From NCBI RefSeq assembly GCF_004005995.1, contig NZ_CP034767.1:930001-994000 (forward strand): a stretch of DNA of 64,000 nucleotides, given 5' to 3'. The notes below the pieces were generated by a model. The model ran no database searches. It was not told the origin of the DNA and saw nothing but the letters and a program-made list of their open reading frames with translations. Made by a program: the position numbers and the translations under genes. Of the stretch, positions 1-8,958 are shown piece after piece; position 1 is the stretch's first letter; each line of letters starts with the position of its first letter. This stretch comes from Devosia sp. 1566 (GTDB lineage Bacteria; Pseudomonadota; Alphaproteobacteria; Rhizobiales; Devosiaceae).

Positions 1-98
1 CGCAAGATTATTGCGGCGCTCGCTGGAATGTGGCAGTTAATAACCTAAATTGGGCCGGCAAACCGGCCGGAGACGGAATAGGTTTTCGCGGGGGCGAG

Positions 99-584
99 AT
101 GGCGCTGGACAAGATCGATCGTAAAATACTGACCTTGCTGCAGAAAGACGCTACCATGCCGGTCGCTGAAATCGGCCGCAAAGTGGGGCTGTCGACGACC
201 CCATGCTGGCGCCGCATTCAGAAAATGGAAGAAGAAGGCGTGATCAAGCGGCGCGTTGCCGTTCTGGATCCCGTCAAGGTCAATGCCGGGGTCACGGTGT
301 TCGTGTCGGTCAAGACCAATGAGCACAGCGAAGGCTGGCTGCGCAAGTTCGCGGCGGTTGTCGAAGATTTCGCCGAGGTGGTCGAGTTCTATCGCATGAG
401 CGGAGACATCGATTATCTCCTGCGCATCGTGGTGCCCGATATCGCCGCCTACGACACCTTCTACAAAAAGCTCATCACCAAGATCGCCCTCACCGATGTG
501 AGCTCGAGCTTCGCCATGGAGCAGATCAAGTACACGACCGCCTTGCCGCTGGACTTCGCCCTCGTTGTCGATGACGATAAATAG
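99..584 (+). CDS. Lrp/AsnC family transcriptional regulator
   Basis: Protein of 161 aa, the normal size for a one-HTH, one-RAM Lrp/AsnC regulator. The N-terminal third (about residues 4-60) is the winged HTH, with the family pattern IDRKILTLLQKD and VGLSTTPCWRRIQKMEEEGV. The rest is the ligand-binding/oligomerisation RAM domain. The ATG at 99 is chosen because it gives the usual MxLDxIDRKIL start and follows a G-rich Shine-Dalgarno stretch; an in-frame ATG at 30 would add 23 unconserved residues. The VOC gene starts 3 nt after the stop, so the two are probably co-transcribed and the regulator may control it. Such regulators sense amino acids or related small molecules; the ligand here is unknown. 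Confidence 0.9.
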   Translation: MALDKIDRKILTLLQKDATMPVAEIGRKVGLSTTPCWRRIQKMEEEGVIKRRVAVLDPVKVNAGVTVFVSVKTNEHSEGWLRKFAAVVEDFAEVVEFYRMSGDIDYLLRIVVPDIAAYDTFYKKLITKIALTDVSSSFAMEQIKYTTALPLDFALVVDDDK

Positions 585-586
585 CC

Positions 587-991
587 ATGCTGCAGGGGTT
601 CGAACATATCGGCATGACTTCGGGCGATCTTGATCGCACCATCTGGTTCTATTGCGATCTGCTGGGATTGCGCCTGCATCTGCGCAAGCCGGCATCCTCT
701 GGCGAAGTGGCCTTCCTTGATGCCGGCGGCGGCATGCTCGAAATCTTCGCGCCGGCCGAGCCGGTGACCCGAGCCCAGGATGTGCCGCCGCAAACGGCTG
801 GTATGCGCCACATGACCTTTGCCTTCTCCGACATCGACCCGGTGGTGCAACGGCTCGAGGAAGAGGGGCTCGAAATCATCGAGCGTCCACGGCTCGCGCA
901 CAACCAAGACGTGTTCAAGCGGGTGGCGTTCTGCCGTGATCCTGATGGGATCATCGTCGAACTCGCGGAACGGGCGGCTAGCCGCCCGTAA
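587..991 (+). CDS. VOC-fold (glyoxalase/bleomycin resistance) metalloenzyme
   Basis: Protein of 134 aa with two beta-alpha-beta-beta-beta modules of the vicinal oxygen chelate superfamily. The four expected metal ligands can be placed: His7 (FEHIGM), Glu52 (MLEIF), His75 (MRHMTF) and Glu125 (IIVELAE), so it should bind a divalent metal. The closest annotated class is lactoylglutathione lyase-like, but the superfamily also contains epimerases and dioxygenases, and the substrate cannot be read from the sequence. It begins 3 nt after the Lrp-type regulator, which suggests an operon. Its last 14 nt overlap the 3' end of moaA on the other strand. Confidence 0.8.
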   Translation: MLQGFEHIGMTSGDLDRTIWFYCDLLGLRLHLRKPASSGEVAFLDAGGGMLEIFAPAEPVTRAQDVPPQTAGMRHMTFAFSDIDPVVQRLEEEGLEIIERPRLAHNQDVFKRVAFCRDPDGIIVELAERAASRP

Positions 992-1991
992 CCGACATGT
1001 GCCGCCCCAGTGCCGGTGCTGGCCGGGCCCGGTCGATCACGAAGTCATGGCCCTTGGGCTTGATCAGCATGGCATGGTCCAGCGCCGCATCGAGCGCTTC
1101 AGCACCGCCCTCGCGCAGCGCGTCGCGGAGATTAACCTGATCTTCCTGCCCGAGGCAGAGGAACAGCTGGCCAGTCGCGGTCAGGCGGACCCGGTTGCAG
1201 CTTTCGCAGAAATTGTGGCTCATCGGGGTGATGAAGCCCAGAACGCCCCCAGTTTCAGCGACATGCATATAGCGGGCGGGGCCACCGGTACGCTGGTCGA
1301 GCTTGCTCAAGGTCCAGCGGCGAGCCAGCCGGTCGCGTAGCTCACGCAGGGGCAGATAGCTGTCGACCCTGTCGAGCCCAACTTCCCCCAATGGCATGCC
1401 TTCGATCAGTGTCAGGCCCATGCCCCGGCCATGCGCCCACTCCATCATGGGCTCGATCTCGTCTTCGTTGACGCCGCGCATCGCCACCATGTTGATCTTG
1501 ATCTGCAGGCCCGCCGCTTGCGCGGCGTCAATGCCGGCCATCACATCGGCCATCCGGCCGCGGCGAGTGATTTGCGCAAAGCGGTCCGGATCAAGGGTAT
1601 CGAGGGACACATTGATCCGCCGCATGCCCGCCTTGAAGAGGTCGCCGGCAAAACGGCTGAGCTGACTGCCATTGGTGGTCATGGTCAGCTCTTCAAGGCC
1701 ATGCTCGAGATGTCGGGCCAGGCTGCGCACCAGATCAAGAATGTCGCGCCGCACCAGGGGTTCGCCGCCCGTCAGGCGCAGCTTGGTGACGCCGCGTTGC
1801 ACGAAAGCGGCGGCAATGGTCTCGATTTCCTCAAAGCTCAGCACTTCCCGCTTGGGCAGGAAGGTCATGTTTTCCGCCATGCAATAAACGCAGCGGAGAT
1901 CGCACCGGTCCGTGACCGAGATGCGCAAATAGGAAATATGGCGGCCGAAGCGATCAACAAGCGGTCGCGCAACGGAGACGGGGCTGGTCAT
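978..1991 (-). CDS. moaA: GTP 3',8-cyclase MoaA
   Basis: Radical-SAM enzyme that, with MoaC, converts GTP to cyclic pyranopterin monophosphate, the first step of molybdenum cofactor synthesis. The 337 aa protein has the N-terminal CDLRCVYC cluster motif (Cx3Cx2C) for the SAM-bound 4Fe-4S cluster, the [10 protein letters not shown] segment, and the C-terminal second cluster motif [19 protein letters not shown] (Cx2Cx13C). It ends in Gly-Gly, the conserved MoaA tail inserted in the active site. Start is ATG at 1991. It is divergent from rpiA and overlaps the VOC gene tail to tail by 14 nt. No molybdenum-cofactor riboswitch was evident upstream, and no other moa gene lies in this window. Confidence 0.97.
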   Translation of the reverse strand: MTSPVSVARPLVDRFGRHISYLRISVTDRCDLRCVYCMAENMTFLPKREVLSFEEIETIAAAFVQRGVTKLRLTGGEPLVRRDILDLVRSLARHLEHGLEELTMTTNGSQLSRFAGDLFKAGMRRINVSLDTLDPDRFAQITRRGRMADVMAGIDAAQAAGLQIKINMVAMRGVNEDEIEPMMEWAHGRGMGLTLIEGMPLGEVGLDRVDSYLPLRELRDRLARRWTLSKLDQRTGGPARYMHVAETGGVLGFITPMSHNFCESCNRVRLTATGQLFLCLGQEDQVNLRDALREGGAEALDAALDHAMLIKPKGHDFVIDRARPAPALGRHMSVTGG

Positions 1992-2091
1992 GGCGCCAAC
2001 CTAATCGTCTTCGCGCTCATTTCAAAGCGTGCTCGCCCGGAATTGCTTGGGCCGCAGCATTGATCCCTCTGGCGACCTGCTTTGGTCTGGG

Positions 2092-2113
2092 TTGACACGG
2101 GGCAGTATTGCCC
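2092..2113 (+). promoter_or_regulatory. Possible rpiA promoter with overlapping inverted repeat
   Basis: A consensus-like -35 hexamer TTGACA at 2092-2097 lies 49 nt before the rpiA start. It runs into an inverted repeat GGGCA-GTAT-TGCCC (2100-2113). A repeat just behind a -35 element is a usual operator position, but the -10 is not clear and no regulator is known for it. Confidence 0.35.
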
Positions 2114-2146
2114 GGCATCACCGCCGCAAAAGAAGGGGATGTGCCG

Positions 2147-2845
2147 GTGAGCGATGATCTGAAACGAGAAGCGGCTCGCATGGCCTTGTCGCAGGTTCAA
2201 CCCGGCATGCGGCTCGGCCTGGGCACCGGTTCGACCGCTTGGCACTTTGTTGATCTGCTCGGCGAGAAAGTGGCCCAGGGCTTCGAGTGCATCTGCGTGC
2301 CCACTTCGGAGCGCACCGCCGAGCAGGCGATGGGCCTCGGCATCGCGCTCAGCGACCTTGATCATCTCGATCGCCTTGACCTCACCGTCGACGGTGCCGA
2401 CGAGATCGACCCCCACCTCAATTTGATCAAGGGCGCCGGCGGGGCGTTGCTGCGCGAAAAGATCGTAGCGGCGGCCTCGGATGCAATGATCGTGATCGCT
2501 GATGGGTCCAAGGTTGTGGAGCAATTGGGCAGGTTTGCACTTCCGGTGGAGGTCAACGCCTTTGGTTTCGGCGCCACGATGCGAGCCCTCAACGCCGTAA
2601 TGACTGCCCATGGCGCCGAGGGCCAAGCCAAGCTGCGCCATACTGCCGACGGTCAGGCCTACCATACGGATGGCGGTCACCTGATCGTTGATGCTTGTTT
2701 TGGCCGCATTTCGACGCCAGAAGCGCTGTCGCGCGATCTCCTTGACATACCAGGGGTGGTGCAGCATGGGCTTTTTCTTAACATGTGCAAAACCGCTTAT
2801 GTGGCGACGCCGGATGGCGTAAGAACCATGCAGCGCGGGGACTGA
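2147..2845 (+). CDS. rpiA: Ribose-5-phosphate isomerase A
   Basis: Interconverts ribose 5-phosphate and ribulose 5-phosphate in the pentose phosphate pathway. The 232 aa product shows the RpiA signatures [11 protein letters not shown] (phosphate loop), TVDGADEID and [14 protein letters not shown]. The GTG at 2147 is preferred: AGAAGGGG ends 8 nt before it, and the protein then starts [19 protein letters not shown], the length seen in other RpiA proteins. A TTG at 2108 and a GTG at 2141 are in frame but have no properly spaced ribosome site. The gene for a secreted DUF2059 protein follows 22 nt downstream on the same strand. Confidence 0.95.
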   Translation: MSDDLKREAARMALSQVQPGMRLGLGTGSTAWHFVDLLGEKVAQGFECICVPTSERTAEQAMGLGIALSDLDHLDRLDLTVDGADEIDPHLNLIKGAGGALLREKIVAAASDAMIVIADGSKVVEQLGRFALPVEVNAFGFGATMRALNAVMTAHGAEGQAKLRHTADGQAYHTDGGHLIVDACFGRISTPEALSRDLLDIPGVVQHGLFLNMCKTAYVATPDGVRTMQRGD

Positions 2846-2867
2846 CCAACAGCGAGGTTCGATCAGG

Positions 2868-3395
2868 ATGGCATTTTCGACGAAACGGGGTTTGACTGGG
2901 CGCGCTAAAGCGCTGCTCGCGGTGACACTCAGCGCCGGGCTGTTTGCCCTGGCCGCTCCCGCCATGGCCCAGGAAGTGCCGCCTGAGCAACTGGCGCTGG
3001 CGCGCAAATATGTGGAACTGACGGACCGCTCTGCCATCTATGAAGTGACCCTGGTCGAAACTGGCGTGCAGACCATGCGCCAGATCATCCAGCAGAACCC
3101 CGAACTGGTCGACGCCACCGACAAGGCCATTTCCAAGGTGTTGGAAGAGTACAAGGGCCGCAAGGGCGAACTGATGGACCAGTTTGCCCGCGTTTATGCG
3201 GTGCGCTTCACCAACGAAGACTTGCAGCAGATCGTCGCCTTCTACGAATCGCCAGTCGGCCAGAAGCTGGCCCAAGCCAATTCAGAACTGAATACCGACC
3301 TGCAGCGGGTCTTGATGGTGTTCACCAACAATGTGCAGCGTGAGTTCTTCGCCAAGGTGCGAAGCGAGCTTCGCGCCAATGGCGTCGAGATCTGA
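2868..3395 (+). CDS. Secreted DUF2059-domain protein
   Basis: Protein of 175 aa with a cleavable signal peptide: positive start, hydrophobic stretch at about residues 14-30, and an Ala-x-Ala site in APAMAQ. The mature part is helical and carries the DUF2059 pattern around FTNEDLQQIVAFYESPVGQKL, seen in many small periplasmic proteins of alphaproteobacteria. The molecular role of DUF2059 is not established. It follows rpiA at 22 nt and is probably in the same transcript, which ends at the terminator at 3409-3434. Confidence 0.85.
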   Translation: MAFSTKRGLTGRAKALLAVTLSAGLFALAAPAMAQEVPPEQLALARKYVELTDRSAIYEVTLVETGVQTMRQIIQQNPELVDATDKAISKVLEEYKGRKGELMDQFARVYAVRFTNEDLQQIVAFYESPVGQKLAQANSELNTDLQRVLMVFTNNVQREFFAKVRSELRANGVEI

Positions 3396-3408
3396 TCCAG
3401 ACGCATAT

Positions 3409-3434
3409 GACCCCGCCTTGTGCGGGGTCTTTTT
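3409..3434 (+). terminator. Rho-independent terminator after DUF2059 gene
   Basis: A perfect 8-bp stem GACCCCGC/GCGGGGTC with a 5-nt loop is followed directly by TTTTT, 13 nt after the DUF2059 stop codon. It closes the rpiA-DUF2059 unit before gor. Confidence 0.9.
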
Positions 3435-3484
3435 GTAGCAATGCGCCGCTCCATATCTAGGGGCGGTACTTGTGGGGCGTTGCA

Positions 3485-4858
3485 ATGAGCGAAGCATATG
3501 ATCTGGTCGTGATCGGCGGGGGCTCCGGCGGTGTCCGCGCCGCACGGATGGCCGCCAGCTATGGCGCGCGAACGGCTATCATCGAAGAATTCCGCGTTGG
3601 CGGGACCTGCGTGATCCGGGGTTGCGTTCCCAAAAAGCTCTATGTCTATGCCAGCCGCTTCAACGAGCTGTTCGACATAGCCTCCAGCTTTGGCTGGCAG
3701 GTGGATGCTTCCTTTGATTGGCCCACGCTCGTGGCTGCCAAGGAAAAGGAAATCAGCCGGCTCGAGCACGCCTATACCACCAATCTGGAGAACCCCGGCG
3801 TCGAGGTCATCAAGGACCGCGCGGTGGTCACCGGGCCCAATGGGGTGCATCTGGTGCGCGCCAACCGGGAGCTGCAGGCGCGCCATATCCTTGTGGCCAC
3901 CGGCGGGCAGCCCATTGTTCCCGATATTCCGGGCGCCGAGCTCGCCATAACCTCCAACGAAGTCTTCGACCTGCCGCGCTTGCCCCATTCGATCCTGATC
4001 GCAGGCGGCGGCTATATTGCGGTTGAATTTGCCACCATCTTTGCCGGACTTGGAGTCAACACCAGCATCGTTTATCGCGGCGACTGCGTGATGCGCGGCT
4101 TCGACGACGACCTGCGGCGCGGCCTTGAGGCCGGACTGCAGGAACGCGGCATCCGGCTGATCTACCAGACCACGATCAAATCGCTGGTGCAGCAGGGCGA
4201 TGATATCGCCGCGACCTTCAGCGACGGGGTGACGGCGCCTTTTGGCGCGGTGATGTTCGCTGTGGGGCGTCGGCCCAATGTCGAGGGGCTGGGTCTCGAA
4301 ACGGCCGATGTCGAGCTGACCGCTGGCGGCGCCATTGCGGTGGACGAATATTCGCGCTCGTCCTGCCCATCCATCTATGCAGTGGGCGACGTGACCGGGC
4401 GCGCGGCGCTGACGCCCGTTGCGATCCGCGAAGGCTGGTATTTCGCCGAAACGGTGTTCAACAACAATCCCATAGCCGTGGATCATTCCCTGATCCCGAC
4501 CGCGGTTTTTAGCGAGCCGGAACTCGGCGCCATTGGCCTGACCGAGGCTGAAGCGGCGACCCATGGCGATATCGACGTTTATATCGCGCGCTTCCGCCCG
4601 ATGATGAACAGTCTCTCGACGCGGACCGAGCGCATGATCCTCAAGCTCATCACCGAGGCCGATGGTGGCAAGGTGCTGGGCTGCCACATTCTGGGGCCGG
4701 GGGCAGGGGAGATGATCCAGCTCGTCGCCATTCCGATGAGCATGGGCGCCAGCAAGGCCGATTTCGACCGGGCCATTGCCGTTCATCCCACCGCGGCCGA
4801 GGAACTGGTGACCTTCAAGGGCCCGACCTATGTTTACCGGGACGGCGCCAAGGTCTGA
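3485..4858 (+). CDS. gor: Glutathione-disulfide reductase
   Basis: FAD- and NADPH-dependent reduction of glutathione disulfide in the cytoplasm. The 457 aa protein has an N-terminal FAD-binding VIGGGSGGVRAARMA, the redox-active disulfide motif GGTCVIRGCVPKKL, the NADPH-binding segment IAGGGYIAVEFATIF, the second FAD motif SIYAVGDVTGR, and the C-terminal active-site AVHPTAAEE whose His serves the partner subunit. ATG at 3485 starts the standard MSEAYDLVVIGGG; an in-frame TTG at 3470 would add five residues and is rejected. The gene sits alone between a terminator and the DAHP synthase gene. An inverted repeat AGGCC/GGCCT (4875-4889) behind the stop may end its transcript but has no T-run. Confidence 0.97.
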   Translation: MSEAYDLVVIGGGSGGVRAARMAASYGARTAIIEEFRVGGTCVIRGCVPKKLYVYASRFNELFDIASSFGWQVDASFDWPTLVAAKEKEISRLEHAYTTNLENPGVEVIKDRAVVTGPNGVHLVRANRELQARHILVATGGQPIVPDIPGAELAITSNEVFDLPRLPHSILIAGGGYIAVEFATIFAGLGVNTSIVYRGDCVMRGFDDDLRRGLEAGLQERGIRLIYQTTIKSLVQQGDDIAATFSDGVTAPFGAVMFAVGRRPNVEGLGLETADVELTAGGAIAVDEYSRSSCPSIYAVGDVTGRAALTPVAIREGWYFAETVFNNNPIAVDHSLIPTAVFSEPELGAIGLTEAEAATHGDIDVYIARFRPMMNSLSTRTERMILKLITEADGGKVLGCHILGPGAGEMIQLVAIPMSMGASKADFDRAIAVHPTAAEELVTFKGPTYVYRDGAKV

Positions 4859-4933
4859 GCCGATAAGGCTTGGCAGGCCGGCGTGGCCTTGGTAGACCGC
4901 CCCTATCCGGATAGCGGGAAAGCGAGACAACCC

Positions 4934-6310
4934 ATGACCACTTGGACCCCCAGCAGCTGGCGCGACAAGCCCATCCTGCAGGTGCCCGCCTATCCCGATC
5001 CGGTTGCCCTGGCCGAAGCCGAGCGCCAGTTGGCGACCTTTCCGCCGCTGGTATTTGCCGGCGAGGCACGGGACCTCAAGACCAAGCTCGCGGCAGTCGC
5101 GCGCGGCGAAGCTTTCCTGCTCCAAGGTGGGGACTGTGCCGAAAGCTTTGCCGAGCACGGCGCCGACCATATCCGCGATTTCTTCCGCGTGTTTCTCCAG
5201 ATGGCCGTGGTGCTCACCCATGGCGCCTCCAAACCCGTGGTCAAGGTCGGACGCGTTGCCGGCCAGTTCGCCAAGCCCCGGTCTGCCGATACCGAAGTGA
5301 TCGATGGGGTGGAACTGCCCTCCTATCGCGGCGATATCATCAACGCCATCGAGTTCACCGAAGGGGCCCGCCTACCCGACCCCGATCGCATGCTGCAGGC
5401 TTATCGGCAATCGGCGGCAACGCTGAACCTGCTGCGTGCCTTTGCCTCGGGCGGCTATGCCGAACTGACCCGCATCCATGAATGGACCGTCGGGTTCATG
5501 AAGGGCTCGAACTGGTATCCGCGCTACGAGGAAGTAGCGCGCAAGATCGACGACGCCATCACCTTCATGGCCGCGCTCGGCCTTAACCCGGACAATACCC
5601 CGGCCCTGCGTCAGACCAGTTTCTTCACCAGCCATGAAGCGCTGCTCCTCGGTTATGAAGAAGCGCTGACCCGCCGCGATTCCATTACCAATGACTGGTA
5701 CGCCACGTCGGGTCACATGCTCTGGATCGGCGATCGCACCCGGCAGCCCGATGGTGCCCATGTGGAATATTTCGCCGGCATCCACAACCCGATCGGCATC
5801 AAGTGCGGCCCGTCCTTGGCCAGTGAGGACTTGCTGCGCCTGCTCGATCGCTTGAACCCGACCGATGAAGCGGGCCGCATCACGCTGATCTGCCGGTTTG
5901 GCGCGGAGAAGGTGCATGAGCACCTGCCGCGGCTGATCGAAACCGTGCAACGCGCCGGACGTACCGTGGTTTGGTGCTGTGACCCAATGCACGGCAACAC
6001 GATCAAGGCCTCCACGGGCTACAAGACGCGGCCCTTTGATCGCGTGTTGTCGGAAGTTCGCTCCTTTTTCGAAGTGCATCGGGAAATGGGCACTTACGCC
6101 GGCGGGGTCCATATTGAGATGACGGGCGATGATGTCACCGAATGCGTAGGTGGCGTTTCGGCAGTAACCGAGGCCTCGCTGTCAGATCGCTATCACACTT
6201 ATTGCGACCCTCGGCTCAACGCCAGTCAGGCGCTGGAACTGGCCTTCCTAGTCGCCGAAGAGGTGCATGCGCAAAAGCCGCCACGGCAGCACGCGCTGGC
6301 GGGCGAGTAA
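4934..6310 (+). CDS. Class II 3-deoxy-7-phosphoheptulonate (DAHP) synthase
   Basis: First step of the shikimate pathway: phosphoenolpyruvate plus erythrose 4-phosphate to DAHP. At 458 aa it is the plant/Mycobacterium-type (class II) enzyme, not the AroFGH type. Recognisable blocks are [12 protein letters not shown] (metal-ligand Cys68), [56 protein letters not shown] (metal-ligand His) and [15 protein letters not shown] (metal-ligand Glu). ATG at 4934 gives the usual start. A perfect 12-bp palindrome CTATCCGGATAG (4903-4914) lies 20 nt upstream and could be an operator or a leader hairpin. I saw no Trp- or Phe-rich leader peptide. Confidence 0.96.
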   Translation: MTTWTPSSWRDKPILQVPAYPDPVALAEAERQLATFPPLVFAGEARDLKTKLAAVARGEAFLLQGGDCAESFAEHGADHIRDFFRVFLQMAVVLTHGASKPVVKVGRVAGQFAKPRSADTEVIDGVELPSYRGDIINAIEFTEGARLPDPDRMLQAYRQSAATLNLLRAFASGGYAELTRIHEWTVGFMKGSNWYPRYEEVARKIDDAITFMAALGLNPDNTPALRQTSFFTSHEALLLGYEEALTRRDSITNDWYATSGHMLWIGDRTRQPDGAHVEYFAGIHNPIGIKCGPSLASEDLLRLLDRLNPTDEAGRITLICRFGAEKVHEHLPRLIETVQRAGRTVVWCCDPMHGNTIKASTGYKTRPFDRVLSEVRSFFEVHREMGTYAGGVHIEMTGDDVTECVGGVSAVTEASLSDRYHTYCDPRLNASQALELAFLVAEEVHAQKPPRQHALAGE

Positions 6311-6328
6311 CAGGCGCGTGATCTGCCG

Positions 6329-6355
6329 CGATCAACACTGACCGGGTGTTGATCG
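6329..6355. repeat. Perfect 10-bp inverted repeat between DAHP synthase and HWE kinase genes
   Basis: Arms CGATCAACAC (6329-6338) and GTGTTGATCG (6346-6355) are exactly complementary around a 7-nt loop. It begins 19 nt after the DAHP synthase stop. There is no T-run on either strand, so it is either a T-less transcript end or 3' stabiliser, or an operator for the kinase gene that starts 57 nt later. Confidence 0.6.
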
Positions 6356-6411
6356 ACGGGCGGGCTTGCTGTCCTATGCCAGCGCTTCGCTGACCCTGCT
6401 GAAAGTCGTTC

Positions 6412-8313
6412 ATGCCAAGATCCCTGTTCCCTGCGGCATCGCCAGAGGTGCGCGCCCGCCTCGAACTGGACCCGACGATCAAACTGATCAATCATTATGA
6501 TTGGGCTTCCAACCCGCTGGGTCCAATTCCAGCTTGGCCGGAAAGCCTCAAGGGGGCCGTCCGGGTCATGCTCGCGACCTCCACCCCAATGGCCATGCTG
6601 ATCGGCTCTCAGGGCATCCTGATCTACAACAACGCCTATGCGGTGTTCGCCGGCGAACGGCACCCACACATCTTCGGACTTCCCGCCGAACAGGCCTGGC
6701 CTGAAATTGCCGAGTTCAACCGCCACAAGATTGACTTGGGACTGCGCGGGGAAACCCTGCATCTCGAGGAGCAGGAACTGCTCCTCAATCGCAACGGCAC
6801 GCCCGAAGCGGTGTGGCTGGACCTGCATTATAGCCCTGTGCTGGCGGAAGGCGGCACCCCTTTGGCGGTGCTTTGCATTGTTCAGGAAACGACCACCCGA
6901 GTGCTGGCCGAGCGTGCCGTGGCTCGCAGCGAGGAGCGACTGTCGCTTGCGTTGAACAGCTCAACCCTGGTGGGAACCTGGGATTGGGACATTGTGGCCA
7001 ACAGCGTCACCGCCGACGAAAAATTCGCCACCATGTATAACCTCGATGCGGCCACGGCCAAGACCGGGATCGCGCTTGAAGGCTTCATGCAGGCCATTCA
7101 CCCCGAGGACGTGGGACGGGTGGGCGTCGAGATCAGGACCGCCTTGGCAGACGGCTCATCCTTCCGCTCGCAATATCGCCTGCTTGGACCTGATGGGACG
7201 ATAAGGTGGGTTATCGCCTCGGGGCGTCCGCGTTTGGGCGACGATGGCAATGCCATCCGCTTCCCCGGGGTCGTGGTGGATGTCACCGAGCAGCGCCGTG
7301 CGTCGGACGCGCTGGCGGAAAGCGAGCTGCGCTTCCGAACCCTGACCAACGCCATGCCACAGATGGTGTGGTCGACCCTTCCTGACGGCTTTCACGACTA
7401 TTACAATGACCGCTGGTACCAGTTCACTGGGGTGCCGCAGGGGTCCACTGATGGGGAAGGTTGGAACAACCTGTTTCACCCCGATGATCAGCAGAGAGCC
7501 TGGGCGATCTGGCGCAACTCCCTGGAAACGGGCGAGCCATACCAGATCGAGTACCGACTGCGGCATCATACCGGCGAGTACCGCTGGACCTTGGGTTTGG
7601 CGCTGCCGATCCGTGATAGCCAGGACCGTATCATACGCTGGTTCGGCACCCTCACCGATATCCATGAGACCAAGCTTGCAGCGACCGAGCGGGACCTGGT
7701 GGCGCAGGAGCTGAGCCATCGAATCAAGAACATCTTTGCGGTATTAACCGGCATCATCAGCCTGTCGGCGCGCAGCCAGCCGGAGATCAAGCCCTTTGCC
7801 GATCAGCTGCGCCAGCGCATCTTCGCTCTGAGCGAGGCGCATGATTTTGTCCGGCCCCATGCTGCCCGCTTACAGGACACCGAACACCAGGGCTCACTCT
7901 GGGCCTTGATCGAGCGCCTCCTGCAAGCCTACCACCGGGAGGGTACCGCGCGGGTCAGCTTCCGCGGTGAGGACGCTCCGATCGATGATGGCGCGGCTAC
8001 TCCACTTGCACTCCTGTTCCATGAGCTGGGCACCAATGCCGCCAAATACGGCGCGCTGAGCGTTGCCGATGGGGAGGTGGTGCTGGAAGGCCGGGTAAGC
8101 GAGGATGGCTACCATCTCTCCTGGAAGGAGCGGGGCGGTCCGGTTCTTGATGGCGCGAGGCGACCGGAAGGTTTCGGCTCACGCCTCGTGAGCCTGAGCG
8201 TGGAAGGCCAGATGCGTGGCAAGGTCGAGCGGATCTGGGAAGCGGACGGGCTGAGGGTCGAGGTCGACCTTCCTGCTACGGCTCTGCGCCGCTCCGGGCG
8301 GTTGCAGAGCTAG
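6412..8313 (+). CDS. PAS-domain HWE-family sensor histidine kinase
   Basis: Soluble sensor kinase of 633 aa with no transmembrane segment. An N-terminal PAS-like region (about 1-165) is followed by two clear PAS/PAC units (about 175-300 and 305-425, with WDWD, WVIASGRPR, YYNDRWYQFTG and WTLGLALPI). The kinase core is HWE type: phospho-acceptor His in ELSHRIKNIFAV at about residue 436, N-box FHELGTNAAKYGAL at about 538, and the W-x-E of SWKERGGP at about 571 that names the family. HWE kinases are typical of alphaproteobacteria and often sense light, redox or general stress. The first PAS lacks a flavin-binding LOV Cys motif. A single-domain response regulator lies tail to tail 13 nt beyond the stop and is the likely partner. 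Confidence 0.93.
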   Translation: MPRSLFPAASPEVRARLELDPTIKLINHYDWASNPLGPIPAWPESLKGAVRVMLATSTPMAMLIGSQGILIYNNAYAVFAGERHPHIFGLPAEQAWPEIAEFNRHKIDLGLRGETLHLEEQELLLNRNGTPEAVWLDLHYSPVLAEGGTPLAVLCIVQETTTRVLAERAVARSEERLSLALNSSTLVGTWDWDIVANSVTADEKFATMYNLDAATAKTGIALEGFMQAIHPEDVGRVGVEIRTALADGSSFRSQYRLLGPDGTIRWVIASGRPRLGDDGNAIRFPGVVVDVTEQRRASDALAESELRFRTLTNAMPQMVWSTLPDGFHDYYNDRWYQFTGVPQGSTDGEGWNNLFHPDDQQRAWAIWRNSLETGEPYQIEYRLRHHTGEYRWTLGLALPIRDSQDRIIRWFGTLTDIHETKLAATERDLVAQELSHRIKNIFAVLTGIISLSARSQPEIKPFADQLRQRIFALSEAHDFVRPHAARLQDTEHQGSLWALIERLLQAYHREGTARVSFRGEDAPIDDGAATPLALLFHELGTNAAKYGALSVADGEVVLEGRVSEDGYHLSWKERGGPVLDGARRPEGFGSRLVSLSVEGQMRGKVERIWEADGLRVEVDLPATALRRSGRLQS

Positions 8314-8326
8314 AGCAACGGCTTGG

Positions 8327-8758
8327 TCAGCACTCCGTGGGCTCGGGCGTGGGGTCGAGCCAATCAAACAGCTGCAAACGACGGGGCGGGGCAGCTTCCT
8401 GCGCCTGGCGCCGAGCCACGGCATAGCCCACAGCGTCCCGTAGTTCCTTATCCGTGACCGGCTTGGGCAATACGCCCAGAGTGCCGGGAATGCCGGTGCC
8501 AAGCTGCGAAGGGTTGGCCGTCATGAACAGTACGGTGACGCCATGAGTTTGGCTGAGAGCCCGGCCAATGGCCGCCCCGGTAGGACCATCCTCAAGATTG
8601 AGGTCCACGAGGGCAACGTCAGTCGTTGCCGCGAGGCTAAGGGCCGTACGCTGGTCGGCAGCAATGCCCACCGGCTGGTGCCCCATTTCCGCGATGACAT
8701 GCTCGATTTCGGTGGCAACGAAGATCTCGTCTTCAACTACCAGTATTCTGCAACTCAT
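8327..8758 (-). CDS. Single-domain response regulator
   Basis: Protein of 143 aa consisting of one receiver domain and a short tail, with no output domain. Key residues are present: acidic pair Glu9/Asp10 (VVEDE), phospho-acceptor Asp52 (ALVDLN), the conserved Thr in LFMTAN and the Lys in LPKPVT. ATG at 8758 is preferred over the GTG at 8761. It converges on the HWE kinase gene with 13 nt between stops, so kinase and regulator are neighbours but not co-transcribed. Such small regulators are commonly phosphorylated by HWE kinases and act by protein contact or as phosphate sinks; the downstream target is unknown. Confidence 0.9.
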   Translation of the reverse strand: MSCRILVVEDEIFVATEIEHVIAEMGHQPVGIAADQRTALSLAATTDVALVDLNLEDGPTGAAIGRALSQTHGVTVLFMTANPSQLGTGIPGTLGVLPKPVTDKELRDAVGYAVARRQAQEAAPPRRLQLFDWLDPTPEPTEC

Positions 8759-8958
8759 CACGCAAACTCTCGTCGGGTACTGGAGGGCAACTCGCTCGAC
8801 CGGCTTCGGTTGCGCCGTGATTGGTCGCCGCCAGCCCTATACCCGATTACACCTTAAGATAGTTAGCGAAAAGTCTCTGTCTTCACTTAGCGGACTGTTA
8901 ACCCTAATGAGGCATCAATGTGGCGTTGGGCTGAACGGCCCGGGTCTCAGAGGTTCCG

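Noticed and set aside
3242..5221. A 659-codon open frame on the minus strand opposite gor and DAHP synthase
   Set aside because: Antisense shadow of GC-rich coding DNA: low-complexity His/Gly/Arg composition, no domain, and both sense genes are unmistakable.
8934..8957. EcfG-like promoter (GGAAC, CGTT) pointing at the response regulator
   Set aside because: The spacer is 15 nt rather than 16-17, and the site overlaps the ribosome site and start of the outer-membrane protein gene on the other strand.
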